Shown here: piece by piece, positions 1-10,320 of the stretch
How the letters are laid out: every line of letters starts with the position of its first letter
Numbering within the stretch: the stretch's first letter is position 1
Source: Rouxiella silvae
Lineage (GTDB): Bacteria; Pseudomonadota; Gammaproteobacteria; Enterobacterales; Enterobacteriaceae
NCBI RefSeq assembly: GCF_002093625.1
Contig: NZ_MRWD01000010.1
Location: 39,155 to 103,154, forward strand
Direction: 5' to 3'
DNA length: 64,000 nucleotides
The notes under the pieces: generated by a model
Seen by the model: only the letters and a program-made list of their open reading frames with translations
The model's database searches: none
What the model was told of the DNA's origin: nothing
Program-made: the position numbers and the translations under genes

Positions 1-1061
<1,061 letters not shown>

Positions 1062-1124
1062 TTAAATCTAAAAATTCCAAGAGGCTGGCAAAGAACAGAC
1101 ACAATAACGGGAAACTGTGATTGT

Positions 1125-1985
1125 CTACGCTTTGGCTGCGGCTCTCATCAGCTCGGCGCGGGTTTTATGCAGAGGCGAAACGTTAACGCCTTGGGCAACA
1201 AAACCGTTGATCCATGCCGGAGCTTTACTCAGCACCTCGCGGGCGGACGCCTCTGTGTCGAATTCGGCAAACACACAGGCACCTGTACCAGTGAGGCGCG
1301 ACGGCGCGTATTCTAGCAGCCATGAAACCAGCTGTTCAACCTCGTAAAAACGTTTTCTTGCAATCGGTTCACAATCATTGCTGTAATCTGTGTGCAATAG
1401 CACATCAATCGAGCGCTTTGGCGTATTACGAATCAATTCAGGATCGCCAAAAATTGCCGGCGTTGGAATGCTGACGCCGGGATGAGCAACAAGATACCAT
1501 TTTTCTGCGGGTGAAACCGGTTTTAACACCTCACCGATGCCTTCGGCAAATGCCGAGTGACCCATCACGAACACCGGCACGTCGGCGCCCAAACTTATCC
1601 CTAGTTCGGCAAGCTGGTGGTCGCTAAGTCCACAGTTCCACAGCATGTTCAGCGCAATCAGCGTCGTGGCGGCATTAGATGACCCACCGCCCAGACCGCC
1701 GCCCATGGGTAAACGTTTATCGAGGACGATATCTGCCCCACAGGCAGCAGACGCATGCTGCTGTAACAGTTTCGCTGCCCGAACAATGAGGTTCTGTTCA
1801 TCAGGCACACCCTCAATCGAGGGGATGAGCGTAATTTTATTGTCATCACGCGGCGTAAAGGCCAAGCTGTCGCCGTAGTCAATAAACTGAAACAGCGTTT
1901 GCAGGTCATGGTAACCGTTGGCACGCTGACCGGTGATATAGAGGAACAAATTGAGTTTAGCCGGAGATGGCCAGATTTGCGTCAT
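1125..1985 (-). CDS. ispE: 4-diphosphocytidyl-2-C-methyl-D-erythritol kinase
   Basis: Phosphorylates CDP-methylerythritol in the MEP pathway to isopentenyl diphosphate, in the cytoplasm. The 286-aa protein has the N-terminal substrate region [17 protein letters not shown] and the glycine-rich GHMP-kinase ATP loop [15 protein letters not shown] around residues 92-106. Length matches the family (E. coli about 283). It starts one base after the lolB stop codon, so the two genes are almost certainly co-transcribed and possibly translationally coupled. Confidence 0.98.
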   Translation of the reverse strand: MTQIWPSPAKLNLFLYITGQRANGYHDLQTLFQFIDYGDSLAFTPRDDNKITLIPSIEGVPDEQNLIVRAAKLLQQHASAACGADIVLDKRLPMGGGLGGGSSNAATTLIALNMLWNCGLSDHQLAELGISLGADVPVFVMGHSAFAEGIGEVLKPVSPAEKWYLVAHPGVSIPTPAIFGDPELIRNTPKRSIDVLLHTDYSNDCEPIARKRFYEVEQLVSWLLEYAPSRLTGTGACVFAEFDTEASAREVLSKAPAWINGFVAQGVNVSPLHKTRAELMRAAAKA

Positions 1986-1986
1986 C

Positions 1987-2613
1987 TCAGTTTAATGTCC
2001 AACTGTCCATTTTCAGTTTAATTCTCTGCGACCCTTGAGCCATCTCGAGGCGGTTAGGCAACGAAGGTGTCGTGGTGGTGTCGTAACTTTGATAGGTAAC
2101 GCTGCCGTTCAGGCCCTGCTGTTTGTAATTAACCTGACGCAGGCGATATTGACTGTCGAGGCTGAAGTCGCTGCTGTCACCCGGCAGGCCTAGCATCCAC
2201 TGACGCAGGTTGACCAGCGGAATCGACATCCCGGTCAGTTTTTGAATCATGTCGTCAGGATTGTCGCTGGTGTACTGTTTGCCCTGATTGTTGGTCAGCT
2301 GTGCAACGCCGTTTTGCACTTTTAGCTCCATTTCTGTGCTGCCAAGTGGATTGGTCAACAGCAGGCGGTAGCTTTGTGGGGAGTATTGCTGCCAGAAGAA
2401 GCGCGCATAAACTTTCTGTTTATCAGAGATATAAGCAAAGGCACCGCGTGTTTGATAATGCTCGAGCTGCTTAACCTGCTGTTCGTGCTGACGCCACTCG
2501 GGGGACGTTGGACTGGTTGACGGCCCGGTGGTCGGCGAGAAGGTCGTACAGGCGGTCAGCACCAGACTGGCGAGAGGGAGCAGGCGGAGCAGGTTTACTT
2601 TATGCATTGGCAT
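1987..2613 (-). CDS. lolB: Outer-membrane lipoprotein LolB
   Basis: Outer-membrane receptor that takes lipoproteins from the periplasmic carrier LolA and inserts them in the outer membrane; itself a lipoprotein. The chosen start (ATG at 2613) gives 208 aa, close to E. coli LolB (207), with an AAAGGA ribosome site about 12 nt upstream. The signal peptide ends in lipobox LTAC with the lipidated Cys at residue 22. The frame stays open 18 codons further upstream (to 2667), but that extension would place charged sequence ahead of the signal peptide and is rejected. It is divergent from hemA and sits directly before ispE. Confidence 0.96.
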   Translation of the reverse strand: MPMHKVNLLRLLPLASLVLTACTTFSPTTGPSTSPTSPEWRQHEQQVKQLEHYQTRGAFAYISDKQKVYARFFWQQYSPQSYRLLLTNPLGSTEMELKVQNGVAQLTNNQGKQYTSDNPDDMIQKLTGMSIPLVNLRQWMLGLPGDSSDFSLDSQYRLRQVNYKQQGLNGSVTYQSYDTTTTPSLPNRLEMAQGSQRIKLKMDSWTLN

Positions 2614-2940
2614 AACGAGTCGGGTCCTTTCATTAAAATCGTGTAGCAGACGCAGGCAGTTTAGCATAAGCCCGTCATCCTTGAGTTTGAAAAATCACGC
2701 GATGGTGAGGCAGTCATCGTGGCTTTAACAGTCGGTAATTGTAATCAGCTTTGTCTGTTTGTGGGGGTGTAAATGTTGTAAATGATAATCACTCTCCGTT
2801 GCCAAGTGCCTTTAATCACAGCTTTTTATAAAAACCGGACAGATAGTGCGGTGTGGCTTTAATTGATCTCGCGCATCTTGTAGAATGCGCCTCAGACGTA
2901 AACCCATACAAAGAAAAGTCTCAATTCGACTATCGCTCCC
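2614..2940. promoter_or_regulatory. Divergent lolB/hemA intergenic region
   Basis: A 327-nt gap between the divergent lolB and hemA genes that must hold the promoters of both. A possible -10 hexamer TAGAAT at 2881-2886 lies 60 nt before the hemA ATG, in the same relative place as an E. coli hemA promoter, but no convincing -35 is visible. No small ORF with a good ribosome site was found here. Confidence 0.4.
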
Positions 2941-4218
2941 ATGACCCTACTTGCATTAGGCATTAACCACAAAACCGCCCCGATATCTCTGCGTGAAAAG
3001 ATTACGTTTTCGCCAGACACTATCGAACAGGCGCTCTCAAGTCTGCTTCAGCAACCGCTGGTGCAGGGAGGCGTCGTGTTGTCTACCTGTAACCGCACCG
3101 AGCTTTATCTCAGCGTCGAGCAGCAGGAGCAACTGCAGGGTAAAGGGGGAGTGCATGAGCAACTGGTGTCGTGGTTATGTGATTACCATCATCTGAGTGC
3201 CGATGACGTCAAAAAGAGCCTTTACTGGCATCAGGATAATGCCGCCGTCAGTCACCTGATGCGCGTTGCCAGCGGTCTCGATTCGCTGGTTCTCGGTGAA
3301 CCGCAGATTCTGGGGCAGGTTAAAAAAGCTTTTGCAGAATCACAGCACGGCCAGGCCGTGTCCGGCGAACTTGAGCGTTTATTCCAAAAATCTTTCTCGG
3401 TCGCCAAACGCGTGCGCACTGAAACAGACATTGGTGCCAGCGCCGTTTCCGTCGCATTTGCTGCCTGTACGCTGGCGCGTCAAATCTTTGAGTCCCTGTC
3501 TGAAGTCAACGTGCTGCTGGTTGGCGCGGGCGAAACTATCGAACTGGTAGCGCGTCATCTGCGTGAGCATAAAGTGCGTCATATGATGATTGCCAACCGC
3601 ACGCGTGAGCGCGCACAGCTGCTGGCCGATGAGGTTGGAGCGGAAGTGGTTTCGCTGCAGGACATTGATTCGCGCCTGGCCGAGGCCGACATTATTATCA
3701 GCTCTACCGCCAGTCCGCTGCCTATAATCGGCAAGGGCATGGTCGAGCGTGCGCTCAAGGCGCGCCGCAACCAGCCTATGCTGATGGTTGATATTGCCGT
3801 TCCGCGCGATATCGAGCCTGAAGTCGGCAAACTGGCCAACGCCTACCTCTATAGCGTTGATGACCTGCACAGTATTATTCAAAATAATCTTGCCCAACGT
3901 AAGGCGGCCGCGGTTCAGGCCGAATCTATCGTCGAGCAGGAAAGCTCTAATTTTATGGCCTGGCTGCGTTCTCAGGGCGCGGTTGAAATTATTCGTGATT
4001 ATCGCTCCCGCGCCGACCTCGTGCGCGCCGATATGGAAGCAAAAGCCCTAGCGGCAATTGCTCAGGGCGCTGATGTGCAAAGCGTTATTCACGACCTGGC
4101 CCATAAACTCACCAACCGCCTCATCCATGCACCTACCCGGTCACTTCAGCAGGCAGCCAGCGATGGCGATGTTGAGCGTTTGCAAATTTTACGCGATAGT
4201 CTCGGGTTAGATCAGTAA
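2941..4218 (+). CDS. hemA: Glutamyl-tRNA reductase
   Basis: First committed step of C5-pathway tetrapyrrole synthesis: NADPH-dependent reduction of glutamyl-tRNA(Glu) to glutamate 1-semialdehyde. 425 aa against 418 in E. coli; the extra residues are a short insert near 61-70 ([11 protein letters not shown]). The catalytic cysteine is Cys50 in STCNRTELY, the NADPH-binding fold begins near [12 protein letters not shown], and the C-terminal dimerisation helices include [11 protein letters not shown]. First gene of a run with prfA and prmC, as in E. coli. N-terminal proteolytic control of HemA is known in Salmonella; nothing in this sequence argues for or against it. Confidence 0.98.
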   Translation: MTLLALGINHKTAPISLREKITFSPDTIEQALSSLLQQPLVQGGVVLSTCNRTELYLSVEQQEQLQGKGGVHEQLVSWLCDYHHLSADDVKKSLYWHQDNAAVSHLMRVASGLDSLVLGEPQILGQVKKAFAESQHGQAVSGELERLFQKSFSVAKRVRTETDIGASAVSVAFAACTLARQIFESLSEVNVLLVGAGETIELVARHLREHKVRHMMIANRTRERAQLLADEVGAEVVSLQDIDSRLAEADIIISSTASPLPIIGKGMVERALKARRNQPMLMVDIAVPRDIEPEVGKLANAYLYSVDDLHSIIQNNLAQRKAAAVQAESIVEQESSNFMAWLRSQGAVEIIRDYRSRADLVRADMEAKALAAIAQGADVQSVIHDLAHKLTNRLIHAPTRSLQQAASDGDVERLQILRDSLGLDQ

Positions 4219-4315
4219 ACTACCCAAAAGGTCGAGTACCGAAAGGCGGCCAACACACCTGCGTCTGGATGGATGTCGGGTTCAGTTTTTATTATCACAG
4301 GGTTAAACACTACGC

Positions 4316-5398
4316 ATGAAGCCTTCTATTGTTGCCAAACTGGAAGTGTTACAAGAGCGCCATGAAGAAGTTGAGGCTATGCTCGGCGATGCTGCCGTGA
4401 TTGCCGATCAGGACAAATTCCGCAATCTTTCCCGCGAATACGCTCAGTTGAGCGACGTTTCCGCCTGTTTTCTGACCTGGCGTCAGGCGCAGGAAGACTT
4501 GGCCGCCGCACAGGAGATGCTCGACGATCCCGAAATGCGTGAAATGGCGCAGGATGAAATCAAACAGTGCCAGAACAAACTCGAAGAGCTTGAGCAAGAA
4601 CTGCAACTGCTGCTGTTACCTAAAGATCCCGACGACGAACGCGGCTGCTTCCTTGAAGTTCGTGCAGGAACCGGCGGCGACGAAGCGGCGATATTCGCCG
4701 GCGATCTGTTCCGCATGTACAGTCGTTACGCCGAAACGCGCCGCTGGCGTGTAGAAATTATCAGCGCCAACGACGGCGAGCACGGCGGCTATAAAGAAGT
4801 AATTGCCAAAGTCAGCGGCGACGGCGTCTATGGTCAGTTCAAATTCGAATCGGGCGGACATCGCGTTCAGCGCGTGCCTGAAACTGAGTCGCAGGGCCGT
4901 ATTCACACCTCGGCCTGCACCGTGGCGGTTATGCCAGAAGTGCCAGAAGCAGAAATGCCGGAAATTAACGCCGGTGACCTGCGCATTGACACCTTCCGCT
5001 CATCCGGCGCAGGCGGTCAGCACGTAAACACCACCGACTCTGCAATCCGTATTACCCACTTGCCAACCGGTATTGTCGTGGAATGTCAGGATGAACGTTC
5101 TCAGCACAAAAACAAAGCTAAGGCATTGTCCGTGTTGGGTGCGCGCATTCGTGCGGCAGAAGTGGCAAAGCGTCAGCTCGAAGAGGCGTCCACACGTCGT
5201 AACCTACTGGGCAGTGGCGACCGTTCTGACCGTAACCGCACCTACAACTTCCCGCAGGGAAGGGTCACCGACCACCGCATCAACCTGACAATTTATCGTC
5301 TTGATGAAGTGATGGAAGGTAAGCTCGATATGCTTATCCAACCGATTGTGCAGGAATATCAGGCCGACCAGCTCGCCGCGTTGTCCGAGCAGGAATAA
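4316..5398 (+). CDS. prfA: Peptide chain release factor 1
   Basis: Recognises UAA and UAG in the ribosomal A site and triggers peptide release. 360 aa, the same length as E. coli RF1. The GGQ loop [15 protein letters not shown] is intact; its glutamine is the residue methylated by PrmC, encoded immediately downstream. The stop-codon recognition tripeptide reads Pro-Glu-Thr (in [10 protein letters not shown]) where E. coli has Pro-Ala-Thr; P-x-T variation is known in RF1. The prfA stop and prmC start share one base (TAATG), implying translational coupling. Confidence 0.98.
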   Translation: MKPSIVAKLEVLQERHEEVEAMLGDAAVIADQDKFRNLSREYAQLSDVSACFLTWRQAQEDLAAAQEMLDDPEMREMAQDEIKQCQNKLEELEQELQLLLLPKDPDDERGCFLEVRAGTGGDEAAIFAGDLFRMYSRYAETRRWRVEIISANDGEHGGYKEVIAKVSGDGVYGQFKFESGGHRVQRVPETESQGRIHTSACTVAVMPEVPEAEMPEINAGDLRIDTFRSSGAGGQHVNTTDSAIRITHLPTGIVVECQDERSQHKNKAKALSVLGARIRAAEVAKRQLEEASTRRNLLGSGDRSDRNRTYNFPQGRVTDHRINLTIYRLDEVMEGKLDMLIQPIVQEYQADQLAALSEQE

Positions 5399-6246
5399 TG
5401 GACTTTACCCGCTGGCTGACCCAAGCTATTGGTCGTCTGGCGGCCAGCGACAGCCCTAAGCGAGATGCTGAAATCTTGCTTGGGCACGTTACTGGCCGTG
5501 CAAGAACCTACATTATGGCGTTTGGTGAAACAGTGCTCACCGACCCGCAGCAGCGACAGCTTGAGTCATTGCTGAGCCGACGCGAGAAGGGCGAACCCGT
5601 CGCCTATTTGGTCGGTGAACGCGAGTTCTGGTCACTGTCGCTGTCCGTTTCCCCCGCCACACTCATCCCTCGTCCTGATACAGAATGTCTGGTTGAACAG
5701 GCCCTGTTGCACCTTGGCAGCACACCTGCTTGCGCATTGGATTTAGGTACGGGAACCGGTGCTATTGCGTTGGCATTGGCCAGCGAGCGTCCAGACTGCG
5801 AGTTCACCGGCGTGGATCTCCAGCCTGAGGCCGTGGCGCTGGCGCAGTATAACGGCCATAAACTGGCGATCCCCAATGCAGAATTCTTGCAGGGCAGCTG
5901 GTTTACACCGGTAAGTGGCCGCATCTTTCAGCTCATTGTCAGCAATCCTCCTTACATAGACGCAACCGATCCGCATCTTGATGAGGGCGATGTTCGCTTT
6001 GAACCCGCCACCGCGTTGATTGCCGACAATAAAGGGCTAGCGGACATTGACTATATTGTCACTCACGCCCCGGCGTTTCTTAATCCGCAGGGCTGGTTGT
6101 TGTTGGAGCACGGCTGGCAGCAGGGTGAGTCGGTGAGGGCTCTCTTAATGACTGCCGGTTTTACGGCAATCGAGACCATAAAAGATTATGGCGATAATGA
6201 CCGAGTGACGTTTGGACAATGGCCTGGTTCGCCGCCGTCTGTTTGA
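5398..6246 (+). CDS. prmC: Release factor glutamine methyltransferase
   Basis: SAM-dependent N5-methylation of the GGQ glutamine in RF1 and RF2. The 282-aa protein has the SAM-binding motif ALDLGTGTGAIALAL and the catalytic/substrate motif NPPY in IVSNPPYIDA. The start ATG overlaps the prfA stop by one nucleotide, placing the enzyme next to its substrate gene. Length is near the E. coli protein (277). Confidence 0.97.
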   Translation: MDFTRWLTQAIGRLAASDSPKRDAEILLGHVTGRARTYIMAFGETVLTDPQQRQLESLLSRREKGEPVAYLVGEREFWSLSLSVSPATLIPRPDTECLVEQALLHLGSTPACALDLGTGTGAIALALASERPDCEFTGVDLQPEAVALAQYNGHKLAIPNAEFLQGSWFTPVSGRIFQLIVSNPPYIDATDPHLDEGDVRFEPATALIADNKGLADIDYIVTHAPAFLNPQGWLLLEHGWQQGESVRALLMTAGFTAIETIKDYGDNDRVTFGQWPGSPPSV

Positions 6247-6343
6247 CGCTGAGGCCCTTATCTCCTGCGCCGGAATGAACGAGCAGGGGGAAATGTCCAC
6301 AGTGATTGAGCCTCAAGGTTAACCTGATAACAAGGAAGCAGTA

Positions 6344-6745
6344 ATGTCGTCATATATTTGGGTGAAAAATTTCCATATCGTTGTAATTACTGTCAGTATC
6401 GTTCTGTTTATTCTGCGATTTTTTTGGAAATGGGCAAACTCACCGATTGCGCAGAAACGCTGGGTGAAAATAGTGCCGCACATTATCGACACTTTTATGC
6501 TGATAAGCGGCATCTGGCTGGTGATTATTACCCATTTTTATCCATTTTCCTCACAAGGTTCATGGCTGACCGAAAAGCTTTTTGGCGTTATCATCTATAT
6601 CGCTCTTGGATTTATGGCTCTGGGGTCAGGCAAAAACGGTTCGCGCAGTCAAAAGACGCGTTGGGTGGCTTTTATTCTGGCCTTGGGTTGTTTGTATTTG
6701 ATTGTTAAGCTGGCTATGACAAAAGTACCGCTGCTAATGGGATAA
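6344..6745 (+). CDS. sirB2: SirB2-family inner-membrane protein
   Basis: Small integral membrane protein of the SirB family (also called YchQ), 133 aa with about four hydrophobic helices, starting at FHIVVITVSIVLFILRFFW and ending near ILALGCLYLIVKLAM. The biochemical role is unknown; the name comes from a Salmonella invasion-regulation locus. It lies 97 nt after prmC and 2 nt before sirB1, the conserved hemA-prfA-prmC-sirB2-sirB1-kdsA order. Confidence 0.92.
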   Translation: MSSYIWVKNFHIVVITVSIVLFILRFFWKWANSPIAQKRWVKIVPHIIDTFMLISGIWLVIITHFYPFSSQGSWLTEKLFGVIIYIALGFMALGSGKNGSRSQKTRWVAFILALGCLYLIVKLAMTKVPLLMG

Positions 6746-6747
6746 CT

Positions 6748-7557
6748 ATGAGCGCTATTGCTGATTTTGAATTTAACGAAGCGCCACTAAGCGCAGGTGT
6801 CATCCTGGTAACGCAGGCAATTCGCTTTGATTTTAAAGCCGATGACGTAAATCGTCAGTTGCAGGTTCTGGTTGAAGAAGCCCGAAGCAAAGTACCTGAA
6901 GACCTGAGTCAGGATCAGCAGCTTGAAGTTTTGATTGAGTTATTTTATCGCACCTGGGGTTTTGGCGGAGCTGGGGGCGTTTATCGCCTGTCCGATGCAA
7001 TGTGGATAGATAAGGTTCTGGCCTCACGTCAGGGTACGCCGGTTTCACTGGGCGTAATTTTCCTGCATATTGCCCACGCGCTTGAGCTGCCGCTAATGCC
7101 GGTAATTTTTCCGACTCAGCTTATTCTGCGTGCCGACTGGCTCGATGAAGAGATGTGGCTGGTGAATCCGCTCAACGGCGAAACCCTGAGTGAACATATT
7201 TTGGAAGTGTGGCTCAAAGGTAATCTCGGCGTAAGCGCGGTCATTGAGGATGATGACCTCGAAGAAGCCGACCACACAATGATTATTCGTAAAATGCTGG
7301 ATACGCTTAAAGCCGCGCTAATGGAAGAAAAGCAGATGGAACTGGCGCTAAGTGCCAGCGAAGCGGTTCTTGAGTTTGATCCCGACGATCCTTATGAAAT
7401 TCGCGATCGCGGGCTGATTTATGCACAGCTTGACTGTAATCATGTGGCGATTTCCGACCTCAATTACTTCGTCGAGCAGTGCCCTGAAGATCCGATTTCA
7501 GAAGTGATAAAAATCCAAATTCACTCAATTGAACAAAAACAGATAACGTTACATTAA
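6748..7557 (+). CDS. sirB1: SirB1 family protein (transglutaminase-like and TPR)
   Basis: 269-aa cytoplasmic protein of the SirB1 (YchA) family. The N-terminal two thirds carry the transglutaminase-like domain of the family (FYRTWGFGGAGGVYRLSDAMWIDKVLASRQGTPVSLGVIFLHIA), and the last third looks like tetratricopeptide helices (ALSASEAVLEFDPDDPYEIRDRGLIYAQLD). No catalytic activity is established. Start is 2 nt after the sirB2 stop, so the two are one transcription unit. Confidence 0.93.
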   Translation: MSAIADFEFNEAPLSAGVILVTQAIRFDFKADDVNRQLQVLVEEARSKVPEDLSQDQQLEVLIELFYRTWGFGGAGGVYRLSDAMWIDKVLASRQGTPVSLGVIFLHIAHALELPLMPVIFPTQLILRADWLDEEMWLVNPLNGETLSEHILEVWLKGNLGVSAVIEDDDLEEADHTMIIRKMLDTLKAALMEEKQMELALSASEAVLEFDPDDPYEIRDRGLIYAQLDCNHVAISDLNYFVEQCPEDPISEVIKIQIHSIEQKQITLH

Positions 7558-7611
7558 CAGCCTAAGCGGCGGTAACATCGACTTTTGTACCATTACTTTA
7601 CAATAGATTAA

Positions 7612-8475
<864 letters not shown>

Positions 8476-8498
8476 TCCCGCGCAGATTCAAAACATTG

Positions 8499-8525
8499 AA
8501 GGCGGCCTGTGGGTCGCCTTTTTTA
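8499..8525 (+). terminator. Intrinsic terminator after kdsA
   Basis: Stem AAGGCG / CGCCTT around a 10-nt loop, followed directly by a T run, 24 nt after the kdsA stop. Typical Rho-independent terminator closing the hemA-kdsA unit. Confidence 0.85.
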
Positions 8526-8645
8526 ATGGCTTTTCTATACCAGAAAACAGAAGGTTTTATCGGTTTTCGACAGTTTCTCTTCTGCATGCAGCTAGTATTG
8601 GATATTAACTAGATAGGTTATTTGAAATACTCAAAGGAATGAAAA

Positions 8646-9422
8646 ATGAGAAGCATACCCGCTTTGACATTGCAAAGTAAGGCCTTTATTTATGGCTCTC
8701 AGGGGGATGACAAGATTGATAAATCCCAAATTACAAACACTATTTCGCGGGATAAAATCACCCACGATAATTTCCCGCATGCCGCTATAACTTCGCCTGA
8801 AGATCTTTGTGAAAGACTTAGCCGTTTTAATAATATTGCTCTAGATAACGAATCGGTACTGTTGTTTAAAAATCAGTTCGATGATTATCGCTTTAGTGTT
8901 AACAAGACCATTCTCGCAGCCGCAGCCGCAGGCTCCAAGAAGGAATGCAGCATTCATGCGGTAACATCGTCATTACTCGATATCTCAAGCTTTACGCACG
9001 ACATGCTTATGGCGATTAAACAGCTACGAGAATTTAGCCGCTTCAATGCTGCACCTCTTTTGTTTGGCGACGTGATATCAGCTGAAGGAAAGCCAGTGAA
9101 GCCTTCTAGAATTGACGTAGAGCGTTATCAGTCAGAAACGCTCTCCTGCGATGAGTTCCAGTCGTTAGGCAAATCAGTGGCTGCCGGACTAGCGAAACAG
9201 ATGCTGATTGTTTTGGTCACCGATACGGAACATTCCATGTTAAGCCTGACACGGGTGTTTAATGCTGATGACAAGCATAAACATCGCAACTATAAGGAAT
9301 TTGAGGAAAACTTTTCACGAATTCATGATTGGATAGAGGGGAAAACGGACAACTTACCCGCTGTACTTTCTCTTGAGGCGAATAGCATCGAGGCAAACCG
9401 AATCTTTAACGTAAAATACTAA
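8646..9422 (+). CDS. Hypothetical protein, 258 aa
   Basis: I do not recognise this protein. The frame is intact from ATG, with an AAAGGA-type ribosome site 8 nt upstream (AAAGGAATGAAAAATG). The product appears soluble: no signal peptide, no long hydrophobic helix, several charged helices (KHKHRNYKEFEENFSRIHDWIEG near residues 214-236) and an alanine-rich stretch ILAAAAAGS. Codon and base use look more AT-rich than in kdsA. It lies alone between the kdsA terminator and a tRNA-Ser gene whose 3' end faces it, a position typical of genes acquired by integration at a tRNA, though no integrase or att copy remains. It could be a strain-specific cargo gene; no function is proposed. Confidence 0.7.
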   Translation: MRSIPALTLQSKAFIYGSQGDDKIDKSQITNTISRDKITHDNFPHAAITSPEDLCERLSRFNNIALDNESVLLFKNQFDDYRFSVNKTILAAAAAGSKKECSIHAVTSSLLDISSFTHDMLMAIKQLREFSRFNAAPLLFGDVISAEGKPVKPSRIDVERYQSETLSCDEFQSLGKSVAAGLAKQMLIVLVTDTEHSMLSLTRVFNADDKHKHRNYKEFEENFSRIHDWIEGKTDNLPAVLSLEANSIEANRIFNVKY

Positions 9423-9448
9423 AGCGATTCTTGCGGTAACAAAAAAGA

Positions 9449-9480
9449 AAAAGGCCCTGATTTTCATCAGGGCCGTTTTC
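9449..9480 (-). terminator. Terminator of first tRNA-Ser
   Basis: Stem GGCCCTGA / TCAGGGCC with a 6-nt loop; on the minus strand it is followed by a long T-rich run, so it ends the tRNA-Ser transcript that reads leftward. The plus-strand side has a short T run (GTTTTC) and may also stop transcription of the upstream hypothetical gene. Confidence 0.85.
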
Positions 9481-9487
9481 TATAAGA

Positions 9488-9577
9488 TGGCGGTGAGAGA
9501 GGGGTTCGAACCCTCGATACGCGTTAGCGTATACACACTTTCCAGGCGTGCTCCTTCAGCCACTCAGACACCTCACC
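9488..9577 (-). tRNA. serX: tRNA-Ser (anticodon GGA), copy 1
   Basis: Minus-strand sequence begins GGTGAGGTGTCTGAGTGG and ends in CTCACCGCCA, so CCA is encoded. The anticodon loop CTGGAAA gives GGA (reads UCC/UCU). The long variable arm marks a class II serine tRNA; total 90 nt. The second copy at 9821-9910 is identical over its full length. In E. coli the same isoacceptor gene (serX) lies next to ghrA, as here; the symbol is given on that basis. Confidence 0.96.
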
Positions 9578-9613
9578 GTTTCGTTACGCCGCTGTGCAGT
9601 GCAACGGGGCGGT

Positions 9614-9642
9614 ACTATAGGGAGACAAGCCTTTTGGGTCAA
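9614..9642 (-). promoter_or_regulatory. Promoter of tRNA-Ser copy 1
   Basis: On the minus strand: -35 TTGACC (9642-9637), 17-nt spacer, -10 TATAGT (9619-9614), then a GC-rich discriminator ACCGCCCCG. This is a near-consensus sigma-70 promoter with the discriminator typical of stringently controlled stable-RNA genes. Confidence 0.8.
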
Positions 9643-9780
9643 GGATTATTTCCCGAATGCTACGCGTATGATTATGAGTTCGACAATAAGTTTAAAAAAC
9701 GAACGCTTATGTCGCATTATGCGCAGTGCGAGCGGAATAAACGCCTTTGCCATCGCTGAGTCATTTCCCCACAAAACGAA

Positions 9781-9811
9781 AAAGGGCCCAGATTTTCATC
9801 TGGACCCTTTA
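9781..9811 (-). terminator. Terminator of second tRNA-Ser
   Basis: Minus-strand stem AAAGGGTCCAGAT / ATCTGGGCCCTTT with one G-U pair and a short loop, followed by a T run. It separates the upstream tRNA copy from the promoter of the next one, so each tRNA is its own transcription unit. Confidence 0.85.
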
Positions 9812-9820
9812 ACATGAATT

Positions 9821-9910
9821 TGGCGGTGAGAGAGGGGTTCGAACCCTCGATACGCGTTAGCGTATACACACTTTCCAGGCGTGCTCCTTCAGCCACTCAG
9901 ACACCTCACC
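9821..9910 (-). tRNA. serX: tRNA-Ser (anticodon GGA), copy 2
   Basis: Identical in all 90 positions to the copy at 9488-9577: GGA anticodon, long variable arm, encoded CCA. The two genes are 243 nt apart on the same strand. Flanking promoter and terminator sequences differ between copies, so the duplication is not recent or has been homogenised by gene conversion inside the tRNA only. Confidence 0.96.
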
Positions 9911-10320
9911 GTAAGTCGAGCCAACACGCTGTGCTGCTCAACGGTCGCTAATGTAGGGAAATCTTCAGCCAGCGTCAACAGACTTTTTACCGTTGTGCTC
10001 TGATTAGCGAAATTAAAAGCAATTTGCTGATTTATAGAACAAAAAAACCGGTTATCGCTATTGTAAATCCACGCTGTTTTTATTCATTAACGCTTACCGC
10101 GACAGCTGATGCCCGTTTTGAAGATAAAAGCAACGCCTAACGCTTTGAAATGATTTTTCGCAATAAATGCTGTGAATTTGCATCAACGCAGCGGTATAAC
10201 ATGGGTCGGCTTGAAAACCAGAGCATAAAAATCCGCCGAGTTTTTGAGCACGTTTATTATCACGTTCTTATTTACCAAGCTCATCAATAAGCTTTTAACA
10301 AGGCAGCACAGGGGTTCTTT
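9911..10320. promoter_or_regulatory. Intergenic region with tRNA-Ser promoter
   Basis: A 410-nt gap. On the minus strand -35 TTGACG (9978-9973), a 17-nt spacer and -10 TACATT (9955-9950) form the promoter of tRNA-Ser copy 2. The remaining AT-rich 340 nt presumably hold the promoter of the POT-like transporter; I see no coding sequence or clear operator. A strong AGGGG ribosome site precedes the TTG start at 10321. Confidence 0.65.

Noticed and set aside
2614..2667. N-terminal extension of LolB
   Set aside because: The ATG at 2613 has the ribosome site and places the signal peptide correctly.
3379..3897. 172-codon open frame antisense to hemA
   Set aside because: Composition and position show it is a shadow frame of hemA.
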